64,000 nucleotides of DNA from BACL27 sp964203235. GTDB lineage: Bacteria; Actinomycetota; Acidimicrobiia; Acidimicrobiales; Ilumatobacteraceae. The notes under the pieces were generated by a model. The model did no database searches. It saw only the letters and a list, made by a program, of their open reading frames with translations, and was not told the origin of the DNA. Where the stretch lies: positions 620,001-684,000 of the forward strand of contig CAXNLE010000001.1 in the NCBI GenBank assembly GCA_964203235.1, in the 5' to 3' direction. The position numbers were made by a program, and so were the translations under genes. Of this stretch, positions 8,540-17,901 are shown in pieces; the first letter of the stretch is position 1, and every line of letters starts with the position of its first letter.

Positions 8540-11500
8540 TGCCACGTCGCGAAGACATCAAGTCGATTCTTGTTCTTGGTTCGGGGCCAATCGTGATTGG
8601 TCAAGCATGTGAGTTTGATTATTCAGGCACGCAAGCGTGTCGTGTGTTGCGACAAGAGGGTTACCGAGTGATTCTCGCAAACTCGAACCCAGCAACAATC
8701 ATGACTGATCCCGATTTTGCTGATCGCACTTACATCGAGCCTCTTACGCCAGAATTTATTGAAAAAATAATTGAGCGAGAAAAACCTGATGCCGTGTTGC
8801 CAACTCTTGGGGGGCAGACTGCGCTGAATCTTGCGATGACTTTGTTTGAACGTGGCAAAGTAGGTGTGCCTGGTACGCCCGAGTTGATCGGTGCGAATGC
8901 CCTGGCAATTAATACTGCAGAAGATCGAGGCAAATTCAAAGAGGCAATGATCGAGATTGGTCTGAGTGTGCCCCGCAGCGGAATCGCGCACACAGCCGAG
9001 CAAGCAGATGAGATTCTCAAAGAAATCAAATTGCCGGTGATCATACGCCCTGCGTACATTTTGGGTGGAAAAGGAACCGGTATCGCCAACACCTTAGAAG
9101 AATTTAATACTGTTGTCGCAAATGGTTTAGCGGCTAGTCCGATTTCTGAAATATTGATCGAGACATCAATCGTCGGCTGGAAGGAATACGAACTTGAAGT
9201 AATGCGCGACAAAAACGATAATTGTGTCGTGATTTGCTCAATCGAAAATATTGATGCGATGGGTGTACACACGGGTGACTCGATGACAGTCGCACCAGCG
9301 ATGACGTTGTCAGATATCGAATATCAAAAAATGCGTAACGCTGCTTTTGCTTGTATCCGTCGTGTTGGTGTTGAAACTGGTGGCTCAAATGTGCAATTCG
9401 CAGTGAACCCAATTAATGGCGATCAAGTTGTAATCGAAATGAACCCGAGAGTTTCAAGAAGTTCAGCACTCGCGTCAAAGGCCACTGGCTTTCCAATTGC
9501 AAAAATCGCCGCAAAACTTGCGGTCGGCTACACGCTTGATGAAATATCAAACGACATCACCAAAATGACGCCTGCAAGTTTTGAGCCAACCATCGACTAT
9601 GTGGTGACCAAGATTCCTCGGTGGGCGTTTGAGAAGTTTCCGGGCACGTCTGGAGTACTCGGTACTCAGATGCAGAGTGTTGGCGAAGCAATGGCAATTG
9701 GCAGGACGTTTACCGAGAGCTTGCAAAAGGCTTTGCGGTCGCTAGAGATTGGCCGACTTGGCCTTAATTGCGACCCTGGCGAAGAGATCTTTAATGACTC
9801 AAGTGATGCCCAGTTGCTTGACAAGATCGCAATACCGACACCCGACAGGATCTTTGAAATCGGTGAGTGTTTGCGCCGAAAAATCTCAATTGAAGAGATC
9901 GCAAAATTTTGCAAATTTGATACTTGGTTTTTGGATCAAATGTTGTCAATTATTGAAGAGCGCGAATATCTCGAGTCACAAAGTCTTGAAGAATTGTCAG
10001 TTTCAGATTGGAAGCGGGTTAAGCGGCTCGGTTTTTCAGATACGCAGCTCGGCTATTTGTTTAAACGAACTGAACACGATGTACGAGCGACCCGACTAAA
10101 GCGTGGTGTCAGGCCAACCTATAAAGCAGTTGACACATGCAGTGCCGAGTTCGCTGCACAGACCCCGTATCACTATTCGACATACGAAGATGAATCAGAA
10201 CTGCATTCGAGTACAAAGCAGTCGGTAATTATTTTAGGAAGTGGTCCGAACAGAATCGGCCAAGGTATTGAGTTTGACTATTGCTGTGTGCATGCGAGTT
10301 TTGCATTGCGCGACGCCGGTTTTCAGACGATCATGCTTAACTGTAATCCCGAGACAGTCTCAACTGATTACGACACATCAGACAAACTTTATTTTGAGCC
10401 TCTCACCTATGAAGATGTGATGAATGTGATTGAAGCTGAACAACTGATATCTGGTTCTAATCCGCGAATCATTGTTGGACTAGGTGGCCAAACTCCACTC
10501 AAACTCGCAACTCAATTGCCAAAAGAATTGATTGCAGGCACAACAAGCGAGTCAATTGATATTGCAGAAGATCGTGAAAAATGGAGCGCGCTTTGCGTGT
10601 CACTAAATATTTTGCAACCACCAGGCGGTACGGCTCGTGACGTTGAACAGGCTGTAGAAATCGCCAACAAAATCGGTTACCCGGTTCTCGTTCGTCCAAG
10701 TTATGTATTAGGTGGACGAGCAATGCAGATTGTTCATGACGAGACGCACCTGCGCAAAGCAATGCAAGAAATGAGCACGGCAGGTTCGTTGGGTCGAGAA
10801 GGTGGCCTATCAGCACAGAGACCAGTGCTTATCGACAGATTTTTAGAAGATGCAACCGAAGTTGATGTTGATGCGATTCGCGATTCAACAGGTGAAGTTT
10901 TAATCGGTGGTGTGATGGAGCATGTTGAGCAGGCGGGTGTGCACTCGGGGGACTCGGCTTGCACGATTCCGCCGGTGAGTTTGTCAAATGCGATGGTTTT
11001 AGAAATCGAAGACACGGTCAAAAAAATATCTGAAGCGTTAAAGGTTGTAGGCCTAATCAATGTTCAGTTTGCGATTGCCGATAAAACTGTTTATGTAATT
11101 GAAGCTAATCCGCGTGCAAGTCGTACTGTGCCTTTTGTAGCGAAAGCAACTGGCGTGCCCTTAGCCAAAGTTGCGAGTCGCGTCATGCTTGGCTCAACAC
11201 TTGAGCAACTTCGCAGTGAAGGTTTGTTGAAAAAGCCCGTGTCTGGCTCACATGTTTCAGTCAAAGAAGCAGTTTTGCCGTTCAATCGTTTTGCAGATGT
11301 TGATACCGCACTGGGGCCAGAGATGCGTTCAACCGGTGAAGTAATGGGAATTGACGATTCATTTGCGCGCGCTTTCGCCAAGTCACAATTCGCTGCTGGC
11401 ACAACATTGCCCGAGTCAGGGCTTGTGTTCGTGTCGCTAAACGACCGCGACAAACTTGGCGGTGTTGACGTCGTCAAAGGGTTGACGTCACTGGGTCTCA

Positions 11501-11835
11501 AGATAGTTGCCACCGTCGGCACGGCTGATTTTTTAAAGAGTCATGGCTGCGAAGTTTCACGCGTTGTTGGTAAATTTTCAGAGAGAAAATCTGGCAGCAA
11601 CACCGGCGACGATGCAGTAAAACTAATTGAATCTGGCGATATCGCATTAGTAATTAACACGCCGCGTGGATACGGAACCCGCAATGACGGCGAGGCAATT
11701 CGTAAGGCTGCCAACACCTGTCGAGTTTCTGTTGTCACGACATTGAGCGCTGCCACTGCTGCAGTTCAAGGAATGATTGAGCAACGTAATCGACCGTTCA
11801 CGGTGATGTCGCTACAAGAGTTTCACGCTAGATGA
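8539..11835 (+). CDS. carB: carbamoyl phosphate synthetase large chain
   Basis: Makes carbamoyl phosphate from bicarbonate, ammonia and two ATP for both pyrimidine and arginine synthesis. The 1098-aa protein has the expected duplicated architecture: an N-terminal half with LGSGPIVIGQACEFDYSGTQ and LGGQTALNLA, an oligomerisation region around 400-550, a second ATP-grasp half with LGSGPNRIGQGIEFDYCCV and VRPSYVLGGRAM, and a C-terminal MGS-like allosteric domain (about 960-1098). Both ATP-grasp halves keep the EMNPR / EANPRASR metal-binding motif. The stop overlaps the pyrD ATG. Confidence 0.97.
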   Translation: MPRREDIKSILVLGSGPIVIGQACEFDYSGTQACRVLRQEGYRVILANSNPATIMTDPDFADRTYIEPLTPEFIEKIIEREKPDAVLPTLGGQTALNLAMTLFERGKVGVPGTPELIGANALAINTAEDRGKFKEAMIEIGLSVPRSGIAHTAEQADEILKEIKLPVIIRPAYILGGKGTGIANTLEEFNTVVANGLAASPISEILIETSIVGWKEYELEVMRDKNDNCVVICSIENIDAMGVHTGDSMTVAPAMTLSDIEYQKMRNAAFACIRRVGVETGGSNVQFAVNPINGDQVVIEMNPRVSRSSALASKATGFPIAKIAAKLAVGYTLDEISNDITKMTPASFEPTIDYVVTKIPRWAFEKFPGTSGVLGTQMQSVGEAMAIGRTFTESLQKALRSLEIGRLGLNCDPGEEIFNDSSDAQLLDKIAIPTPDRIFEIGECLRRKISIEEIAKFCKFDTWFLDQMLSIIEEREYLESQSLEELSVSDWKRVKRLGFSDTQLGYLFKRTEHDVRATRLKRGVRPTYKAVDTCSAEFAAQTPYHYSTYEDESELHSSTKQSVIILGSGPNRIGQGIEFDYCCVHASFALRDAGFQTIMLNCNPETVSTDYDTSDKLYFEPLTYEDVMNVIEAEQLISGSNPRIIVGLGGQTPLKLATQLPKELIAGTTSESIDIAEDREKWSALCVSLNILQPPGGTARDVEQAVEIANKIGYPVLVRPSYVLGGRAMQIVHDETHLRKAMQEMSTAGSLGREGGLSAQRPVLIDRFLEDATEVDVDAIRDSTGEVLIGGVMEHVEQAGVHSGDSACTIPPVSLSNAMVLEIEDTVKKISEALKVVGLINVQFAIADKTVYVIEANPRASRTVPFVAKATGVPLAKVASRVMLGSTLEQLRSEGLLKKPVSGSHVSVKEAVLPFNRFADVDTALGPEMRSTGEVMGIDDSFARAFAKSQFAAGTTLPESGLVFVSLNDRDKLGGVDVVKGLTSLGLKIVATVGTADFLKSHGCEVSRVVGKFSERKSGSNTGDDAVKLIESGDIALVINTPRGYGTRNDGEAIRKAANTCRVSVVTTLSAATAAVQGMIEQRNRPFTVMSLQEFHAR

Positions 11836-12776
11836 ATGTTGAGTCATTAAATAATTGTTCAATTCAAGTTGGTGATGTCAAACTTGCTCATCCAATTCTT
11901 ACAGCATCAGGAACCGCAGGTTATGGTGCAGAATTAGATGCGTATTTTTCGCTCAGTGAAATTGGTGGTGTTGTTGCAAAATCAATTGCGCCGTTTGTTT
12001 GGGCAGGTAATCGCGCGCCCAGATTGGCGCTAACAAAAAATGGAATGCTCAACGCAGTCGGTCTACAAGGAGACGGCATCGAGCACTTTATTGTTAAAGA
12101 TCTCGTCGCTCTAGAAAAATCTGGAGCGACCGTAATCGTCAGCATTTGGGGACACAGCGTTGATGATTATCTAATGGCTGCAAAGATGCTTGGAGAAGTC
12201 AAAAATAGAATTACAGCAATCGAGGTGAATCTTTCGTGTCCAAACTTGGGCGGAGATCATGTTGTTTTTGCTCACGACGCTCAACTCAGTGCACAAATCA
12301 TTGAGGGTTGTGTTAGTTCGGGTCTGCCTATTTGGGCAAAGTTGAGTCCAAATACGCATGAGCTAGTAAATATCGCCAGCGCAGTTCATCAGGCAGGCGC
12401 TCAAGCAGTAACGCTCGTGAATACAGCGATGGGGATGGCAATCAATACAGATACGGGGCTGCCAAGTCTTGGCAATATTCGCGGAGGTTTATCCGGGTCG
12501 GCGCTACACCCAATTGCCGTGCGTTGCGTTTTTGATGTGCGACAAGCGTTGCCAGAAATCGGCATCATCGGGGTTGGTGGTGTCGTATCTGGTCGCGACG
12601 CAGCCGAGTTGATGTTGGCTGGCGCCAATGCAGTTCAAGTTGGCACCGCCAGTTTCGCCAACCCCCGAGCGGCACTAATAATTCAAGATCAACTTATCGA
12701 TTGGGCGGTCTCGCATCAGATCACTGATTGGTCGCAGGTCACCTCAGCGGCTCACCGAAATGGACTAGCAAAGTAA
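11832..12776 (+). CDS. pyrD: dihydroorotate dehydrogenase, class 1
   Basis: FMN enzyme oxidising dihydroorotate to orotate. The 314-aa sequence is a class 1 soluble DHODH: LAHPILTASGTAGYG at the N-terminus, EVNLSCPNLGG around 131-141, the FMN-phosphate loops IIGVGGVVSGRDAAELMLAGA and VQVGTA. It lacks the N-terminal membrane helix of class 2 enzymes. Class 1B enzymes normally work with the iron-sulfur flavoprotein PyrK, but no pyrK lies in this window, so the electron acceptor cannot be inferred. pyrF, which often sits here in Actinobacteria, is also absent. ATGA overlap with carB makes it the last gene of the operon. Confidence 0.93.
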   Translation: MNVESLNNCSIQVGDVKLAHPILTASGTAGYGAELDAYFSLSEIGGVVAKSIAPFVWAGNRAPRLALTKNGMLNAVGLQGDGIEHFIVKDLVALEKSGATVIVSIWGHSVDDYLMAAKMLGEVKNRITAIEVNLSCPNLGGDHVVFAHDAQLSAQIIEGCVSSGLPIWAKLSPNTHELVNIASAVHQAGAQAVTLVNTAMGMAINTDTGLPSLGNIRGGLSGSALHPIAVRCVFDVRQALPEIGIIGVGGVVSGRDAAELMLAGANAVQVGTASFANPRAALIIQDQLIDWAVSHQITDWSQVTSAAHRNGLAK

Positions 12777-12810
12777 TTGAACTTTGAAATCGTGCAAGTA
12801 GAATAGTTTA

Positions 12811-13158
12811 ATGGCTACCTCATATTTGTCTGAGAGCGTTGAAGTAGATCGCAAGTCGGTGATCGCTAACGCATATTCGTTACGTTGTGAAATGTCTCAA
12901 GTTCTTCTCGATATCGCCAGTGGCGGCCGTAATTTGAGTGATTTGTTGAAAGAAGATTCAGTCGACACAGCCGAAATTATAAGTGCAGCGACAAAACGGC
13001 TCTATCTAGTTAAAGCACTCGAAGCATTTCAGCACATTGGCAAGGTTAAAGCGCGACGGTTGATGGCTGAACTAGCAATCACCGAAAAGCGCAGAATCGA
13101 AAGCCTCTCAACCAATGAGCGACAGGCACTGCTAAAAAAATTTGAGTCGTTTATCTGA
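12811..13158 (+). CDS. mihF: actinobacterial integration host factor (mIHF)
   Basis: A 115-aa basic, all-helical DNA-binding protein. The C-terminal part (FQHIGKVKARRLMAELAI around 72-89) matches the helix-turn-helix region of mycobacterial integration host factor, a nucleoid protein unrelated to HU/IHF. The location, between pyrimidine genes and gmk-rpoZ-metK, is the same as in mycobacteria and streptomycetes and strongly supports the call. The TGA stop overlaps the gmk ATG by one base. The name is by family and synteny. Confidence 0.88.
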   Translation: MATSYLSESVEVDRKSVIANAYSLRCEMSQVLLDIASGGRNLSDLLKEDSVDTAEIISAATKRLYLVKALEAFQHIGKVKARRLMAELAITEKRRIESLSTNERQALLKKFESFI

Positions 13159-13724
13159 TGGCATTCAACTCACAAAGACTTGTAATTGTTGTGTCTGGTC
13201 CTGGTGGCGTTGGCAAGAGCACAATCGTCGATGCGCTTGTCAAACGTGATGCCAATTTATGGTTGAGTCGTTCATGGACAACGCGCGAACAACGAGTTGG
13301 CGAGGCGCCTGATGCATATAAATTCGTGACTCGTGAACAGTTCGAGCAACACATTGCTGACGGTGGATTTCTAGAGTGGACAGATTTCTTAGGAAACTTC
13401 TATGGCACGCCAACGCCAAACGCGCCCGAGGGCAAAGATACCGTACTTGAGATTGAGGTCGACGGCGCTCAGCAAGTCAAGCAGCTAAACAATAAAGCGT
13501 TATTGCTGTTTATCTTGCCACCGTCTCGTCAAGAACAGAAATCTCGTCTGCATGGTCGTGGCGATTCTGACCAAAAAGTCGAAAAGCGATTGCGTAAAGC
13601 CGAAGATGAAGAACCAATTGGTAAGGCGATTGCCGACTATGTGCTGATCAACGATGACTTGGCCACAACAGTTAATGAGATGAGTCGGATAATTGATTTT
13701 GAGCGAAAACAGCTCCAAACATAA
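13158..13724 (+). CDS. gmk: guanylate kinase
   Basis: Phosphorylates GMP to GDP. P-loop SGPGGVGKSTIVDAL is at about 13-27; GMP-binding residues lie in SWTTREQRVGE and the following region to FLEWTDFLGNFYGTP, and the lid follows at about 125-150 with KVEKRLRKAEDEE. The P-loop has Gly where the common guanylate kinase form has Ser (GPSGxGKS), a change that keeps the fold. Length 188 aa is on the short side but normal for Actinobacteria. It overlaps mihF by one base and is followed by a separate rpoZ promoter region. Confidence 0.93.
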   Translation: MAFNSQRLVIVVSGPGGVGKSTIVDALVKRDANLWLSRSWTTREQRVGEAPDAYKFVTREQFEQHIADGGFLEWTDFLGNFYGTPTPNAPEGKDTVLEIEVDGAQQVKQLNNKALLLFILPPSRQEQKSRLHGRGDSDQKVEKRLRKAEDEEPIGKAIADYVLINDDLATTVNEMSRIIDFERKQLQT

Positions 13725-13737
13725 CGTAATTTATGGC

Positions 13738-13743
13738 TATACT
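13738..13743 (+). promoter_or_regulatory. probable -10 box (TATACT) upstream of rpoZ
   Basis: TATACT sits 45 bases upstream of the rpoZ start in the 64-base gap after gmk. No clear -35 was found. A strong AGGAGG ribosome binding site (13776-13782 region) follows. It suggests rpoZ-metK can be transcribed separately from the pyr-gmk genes. Confidence 0.4.
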
Positions 13744-13788
13744 TATGAGCCGCTAGGCGCACCAGATGCCTGATCCAGGAGGAAATAA

Positions 13789-14130
13789 GTGACAACAGAT
13801 GACACGATGATGAACCCACCAATTGAGTCGTTGATGGGGCACACGGGCTCAAAGTTCTCACTCGTGACACTTGCGGCGCGTCGCGCTCGCGAAATAAATT
13901 CGTATTTCAATCAACTTGGTGACGGGCTTGGCAACATGGTTCCGCCACAAGTGAGTTCAACTGCGCGAAAGCCTTTGTCAATTAGTTTTGAAGAGATTTC
14001 AGCAGGCAAAATTCAACTGGTTCAACGAACGATTGAAGATATCGTCGCTGAAAACGAAGCCGCCGTCGCAGCACAAGAAGCAGAATTGGCCGCTGAACTT
14101 GAAGCCGCAACTGAGCCTGACGCTAAATAA
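13789..14130 (+). CDS. rpoZ: DNA-directed RNA polymerase omega subunit
   Basis: Small subunit that helps fold and assemble the beta-prime subunit. The central part carries the RpoZ signature: GSKFSLVTLAARRAREINSYFNQLG at about 21-45, followed by the conserved PISFEEI-like segment (LSISFEEISAGKI). The C-terminus is an acidic, alanine/glutamate-rich tail of about 30 residues, common in Actinobacteria. GTG start at 13789 is preceded by CAGGAGGAAATAA. It follows gmk, as in most bacteria. Confidence 0.93.
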   Translation: MTTDDTMMNPPIESLMGHTGSKFSLVTLAARRAREINSYFNQLGDGLGNMVPPQVSSTARKPLSISFEEISAGKIQLVQRTIEDIVAENEAAVAAQEAELAAELEAATEPDAK

Positions 14131-14196
14131 ACCTAATAGTCATTGTCATGGCGCGAGATTTAGTAGCGTCTTGTTGAAAATAGAGATGGAGATCAA

Positions 14197-15390
14197 ATGA
14201 AAAAGTATTCGTTTACATCTGAGAGCGTGACCGAGGGTCACCCGGACAAGATGGCAGACCAAATTTCAGATGCGGTACTTGACGCAATTCTCGCAGCAGA
14301 CCCCGCTGGTCGTGTCGCTTGCGAAACTTTGTTGACAACCGGCTTGTGTGTAATCGCTGGTGAAATCACAACGAGTGCGTATGTTGACATCCCGAAACTT
14401 GCCCGCCAAGTTATCAATGGCATTGGCTATGACAATGCTCTTTATGGTTTCGACGGCAACACATGTGGCGTCATTGTCAGCATTGACGAACAGAGTCCAA
14501 ACATTTCGCAAGGTGTAAACATCAGCGAAGAGATTCGTGGTGGCAAGAGCGGCGAAGATGTTTTAAATAGTCAAGGTGCAGGTGACCAAGGAATGATGTT
14601 TGGTTATGCATGCACAGAAACAGATGACTTAATGCCATTGCCGATCTGGCTGGCACATCGAATGGCAGAGAAGTTGACAGATGTTCGCAAGTCTGGTGCG
14701 ATTCCGTATTTGCGTCCAGATGGCAAGACACAAGTTACTTTTGATTACGAAGACGGCAAGCCAGTTCGCCTGCGAACAGTGTTGATCTCAACTCAACATG
14801 CCGATGGCATCAACCGCGACACTGTTATTCGCCCAGATTTGATTGAGCAAGTAATTCGTCCAGTTATCCCAGCGCAATTTGCAAAAGACGACTATGCCGT
14901 TTATGTCAACCCAACTGGCGAGTTCGTCAAAGGTGGACCACACGCAGATACAGGTTTGACTGGTCGCAAAATTATCGTCGACACTTACGGCGGCATGGGT
15001 CGTCACGGCGGCGGTGCGTTCAGCGGAAAAGATCCATCAAAGGTCGACCGATCCGCGGCATATGCAGCGCGTTGGGTTGCTAAACATGTTGTTGCATCTG
15101 GTGCAGCGCAGCGTTGCGAACTTCAAGTCGCATACGCAATCGGTATGGCCCATCCAGTGAGCATCTTTGTTGAAACTTTCGGTACGAATAAAGTTGACGA
15201 AGCATTGATTGAGGCAGCGGTTCGCGAGGTTTTCGACCTTCGTCCTGCAGCGATTGTTCGTGATCTTGATTTGAAGCGTCCGATTTATCAAAAGACTGCG
15301 GCTTACGGTCACTTTGGTCGTAACCATCCAAATTTCACATGGGAGTCTTTGTCACGCCTTAAAGAATTCAAGGCAGCAGTCAAACTCTGA
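14197..15390 (+). CDS. metK: S-adenosylmethionine synthetase
   Basis: Makes S-adenosylmethionine from methionine and ATP; a cytosolic tetramer. Signature elements are FTSESVTEGHPDKMADQ at the N-terminus, GAGDQGMMFGYA around 128-139, and GGGAFSGKDPSKVDRSAAY around 270-288 (the P-loop-like motif). Length (397 aa) is standard. ATG at 14197 is preceded by a GGAG sequence. No SAM riboswitch is recognisable in the 66-base gap upstream. Its TGA overlaps the probable CTG start of priA. Confidence 0.97.
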   Translation: MKKYSFTSESVTEGHPDKMADQISDAVLDAILAADPAGRVACETLLTTGLCVIAGEITTSAYVDIPKLARQVINGIGYDNALYGFDGNTCGVIVSIDEQSPNISQGVNISEEIRGGKSGEDVLNSQGAGDQGMMFGYACTETDDLMPLPIWLAHRMAEKLTDVRKSGAIPYLRPDGKTQVTFDYEDGKPVRLRTVLISTQHADGINRDTVIRPDLIEQVIRPVIPAQFAKDDYAVYVNPTGEFVKGGPHADTGLTGRKIIVDTYGGMGRHGGGAFSGKDPSKVDRSAAYAARWVAKHVVASGAAQRCELQVAYAIGMAHPVSIFVETFGTNKVDEALIEAAVREVFDLRPAAIVRDLDLKRPIYQKTAAYGHFGRNHPNFTWESLSRLKEFKAAVKL

Positions 15391-17147
15391 TTCAAGACGC
15401 GACACCCGCAATACGGGTTGCGCGGGTCGTTCCCGATGTCACGGGAGTCGATAAAACATTTGATTACCTAATCCCAGAATCACTGGCCAAGAATCTTTTA
15501 GTTGGCATGCGCGTGCGAGTGCCTTTGCACGGAAGAAATGTTGCTGGATGGGTGATTGAAATCGGTGAGCCCAGCGCAGGTTTGGCTGTCAACAAAATTC
15601 GCTCAGTAATAAAAGTTTTAGGTCTTGGTACGACAACTGAGATAATTGAACTCGCACATTGGGCAACATTGCGGTGGAGTGGCAGGATACGAAGTTTTGT
15701 TTCGGCTTCTGCTCCGAGCACGTTGATCGCAAAGGTTCCATCACCAAGATATTTGTCGCGCGGTGTCACTTATTCGTCGCCAGTTGCCGATCAAATAGTA
15801 AATCAAAACGGCGGGTTGGTCTTAACATCGCCTTTGGCTAACCCGACTTCGATTGTTAGCGCGCTTGCGAGTAACGGTCCGGTCATTGTTGTAATCCCAA
15901 CGCAGCACCGCGCAAAACTTTTGGCAGCATCACTTAAGGTCAATGGTTTTTCAGTTGCTTCATGGCCGCAAGACTGGTCGAGCGCGATGGGAGGCGTCGA
16001 CATCGTGGTTGGTACTCGCAGTGTTGTGTGGGCGCCAGTCGCGAAGTTTTCGACGATCGTTGTGATTGATGAACATGATGATCTGTTGCAAGAAGAACGC
16101 AGCCCGACTTGGCATGCGCGCGATGTCGCAATTGAGAGATGTCATCGTGTTCAAGCCAATTGCTGTCTGATAACTCCGTTTCCGTCGCAGGCCGCCAGAA
16201 AGTGGACAGGTAGTCGTCTGTTTGAAATTCGGGTTACTGATTCTCAAAAATCTTGGCCAAAGATTGAAATTTTGGATCGCAACAAAGACGAAGGCTGGAG
16301 TACCTCGCTGATTTCGTCCGAACTTATTAGCGAGCTTCGTGATTCAAGCCGTCGTGTTGTTTGTGTTCATAACACTAAGGGCCGAGCACGATTAATTGCG
16401 TGTGCAAAATGTCGAACAATCCTTCGATGCGAAAAATGTGATGCCGCTGTTAATCAACGCGATGATGAAACCCTTGAGTGCCCGCGGTGCAACACAACAC
16501 GACCCGTTGTGTGTCAAGCCTGCGGATCAAGCAGTTGCGCGTTGCTAAAACCCGGCGTGAGCCGGTTGCGCGAAGAGTTGCAGGCGGCAGCAAATCGCAC
16601 AGTTGCTGAGGTGACTTCAGCAACCACAGAAGTTAATCAACGGGTGAATGTTTTTGTTGGAACTGAGGCGGTCTTGCATCGTGTGCAGACAGCAGACACA
16701 GTTGTTTTTCTTGACATAGATGCCGAACTACTCGCGCCGCGCTATCGCACCAGTGAACTTGTTGGCACGCTCGTTGTGCATGCGGCACGACTTGTTGGTG
16801 CTTCAAAAAAGACTCCGCGAATATTGTTGCAAACACACACTCCCGAAAATCCATTATTGGTGGGGCTAGCGACAGGCAATTTAGACGCCTACAACGCAAG
16901 CGAAAAAGCACGACGAGAACTATTGAAGTTTCCGCCGTTTGGTTCTCTGGCAGAGGTGAGCGGGGTCGGAACCAAGACATTCATAGAGTCACTGAGTGAT
17001 TCGGCGCTCGTGCAGACAATGATTAAAGATTCAACGCACGGTTTGATTCGCGCTGAAAATTGGCAAATGTTGAGTGATGCATTGTCGAACGCGAAGCGAA
17101 CCGCAAAATCTCGAATATCAATTCACGTTGACCCTCCGCGGATATAA
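15387..17147 (+). CDS. priA: probable primosomal protein N' (PriA), actinobacterial type without Walker A
   Basis: PriA restarts stalled replication forks. The N-terminal 3'-end-binding domain begins with IRVARVVPDVTGVDKTFDYL, a conserved PriA opening that lies upstream of the first ATG (15507). In this frame only ATT, CTG and ATA codons precede it before a stop at 15360, so I place the start at CTG 15387, overlapping the metK stop (CTGA); ATT 15390 is the alternative. The helicase core has a DEHD motif (about 190) but no GxGKT; PriA lacking active helicase motifs is known in Actinobacteria. Four CxxC pairs at 300-350 (CAKC, CEKC, CPRC, CQAC) form the zinc domain. Product is about 586 aa. Confidence 0.85.
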   Translation: MIQDATPAIRVARVVPDVTGVDKTFDYLIPESLAKNLLVGMRVRVPLHGRNVAGWVIEIGEPSAGLAVNKIRSVIKVLGLGTTTEIIELAHWATLRWSGRIRSFVSASAPSTLIAKVPSPRYLSRGVTYSSPVADQIVNQNGGLVLTSPLANPTSIVSALASNGPVIVVIPTQHRAKLLAASLKVNGFSVASWPQDWSSAMGGVDIVVGTRSVVWAPVAKFSTIVVIDEHDDLLQEERSPTWHARDVAIERCHRVQANCCLITPFPSQAARKWTGSRLFEIRVTDSQKSWPKIEILDRNKDEGWSTSLISSELISELRDSSRRVVCVHNTKGRARLIACAKCRTILRCEKCDAAVNQRDDETLECPRCNTTRPVVCQACGSSSCALLKPGVSRLREELQAAANRTVAEVTSATTEVNQRVNVFVGTEAVLHRVQTADTVVFLDIDAELLAPRYRTSELVGTLVVHAARLVGASKKTPRILLQTHTPENPLLVGLATGNLDAYNASEKARRELLKFPPFGSLAEVSGVGTKTFIESLSDSALVQTMIKDSTHGLIRAENWQMLSDALSNAKRTAKSRISIHVDPPRI

Positions 17148-17153
17148 ATTCAT

Positions 17154-17819
17154 TTAGAACTGAATTGAAAATTTCTGCTCATAAATCCAAATATGACGAC
17201 TGTCGTCGTAGCCGAGATCCGTATTTGTTATGAGGCTCCAGTTCGAAAACTCAGGCATATCTTTTTCGCTCAGAAGAATAACTACCGCGTCGGCGATATT
17301 CCAACTCTGACAAAGGTTTTCAATTCTATTAAGGAATTCTGGAATCGCACTCCGTAAATCGAATAGCCAAAAAGTCGCTTTACTAGTGTGCAATATGTTT
17401 GCTCTTTCTTTTTCGTCAAATTCAAGAAAATCACCAAGTATGAGATTTTGAGTAATGTCGCTGTACGGCTTGGAGATAGTTGAGAAATTATCAGACAAAA
17501 TTTCAAAAGTTTTTATATCTCTTTCGACCTGTACGAAATTTCTATAACCCATTTTCATTGCAACTAGTGATGGCTTACCTTTCCCAGCTGCGCAATCAAC
17601 GAATGTTCCATTAATGTAATTATGGTCGAATGTACGAAGTAGCTCTATCGCTCGCCGAACCGCGCGAGTTGGCGAAGGGATGTAATCAGGATTAGCGATT
17701 TCTCGATTGGTAAAATTCAACGATCGAAGGAGATCTAGCGATATATAATCTGAGGCTTCGTCTAGAGACAGCCGCCAAGTTCGTCGGGTTCCAATTCGTA
17801 TAAAATCTAAAAGATTCAT
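17154..17819 (-). CDS. class I SAM-dependent methyltransferase-like protein
   Basis: A 221-aa protein on the opposite strand to all its neighbours. The middle has a Rossmann methyltransferase-like motif I, FVDCAAGKGKPSLVAMKMGY (about 73-92), followed by an acidic end of the second strand (VQVERD) and LILGDFLEF, which could be motif III/IV. The N-terminus (about 1-60) resembles the substrate-handling part of small-molecule or nucleic-acid methyltransferases, but I do not recognise a named family. The gene is noticeably richer in A+T than priA and def around it, and stands as an isolated minus-strand insertion in a plus-strand block, so recent transfer is plausible. Substrate unknown. Confidence 0.6.
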   Translation of the reverse strand: MNLLDFIRIGTRRTWRLSLDEASDYISLDLLRSLNFTNREIANPDYIPSPTRAVRRAIELLRTFDHNYINGTFVDCAAGKGKPSLVAMKMGYRNFVQVERDIKTFEILSDNFSTISKPYSDITQNLILGDFLEFDEKERANILHTSKATFWLFDLRSAIPEFLNRIENLCQSWNIADAVVILLSEKDMPEFSNWSLITNTDLGYDDSRHIWIYEQKFSIQF

Positions 17820-17901
17820 TAGATGATTATACGAGTTCTGATATTGAAGGATACGTCTGCTTGTTTACATCTCATCCAAGGAACTAGATAGCCTGATCTC
17901 C

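Noticed and set aside
14131..14196. SAM riboswitch before metK
   Set aside because: The gap is only 66 bases and shows no SAM-I or SAM-II/IV core elements.
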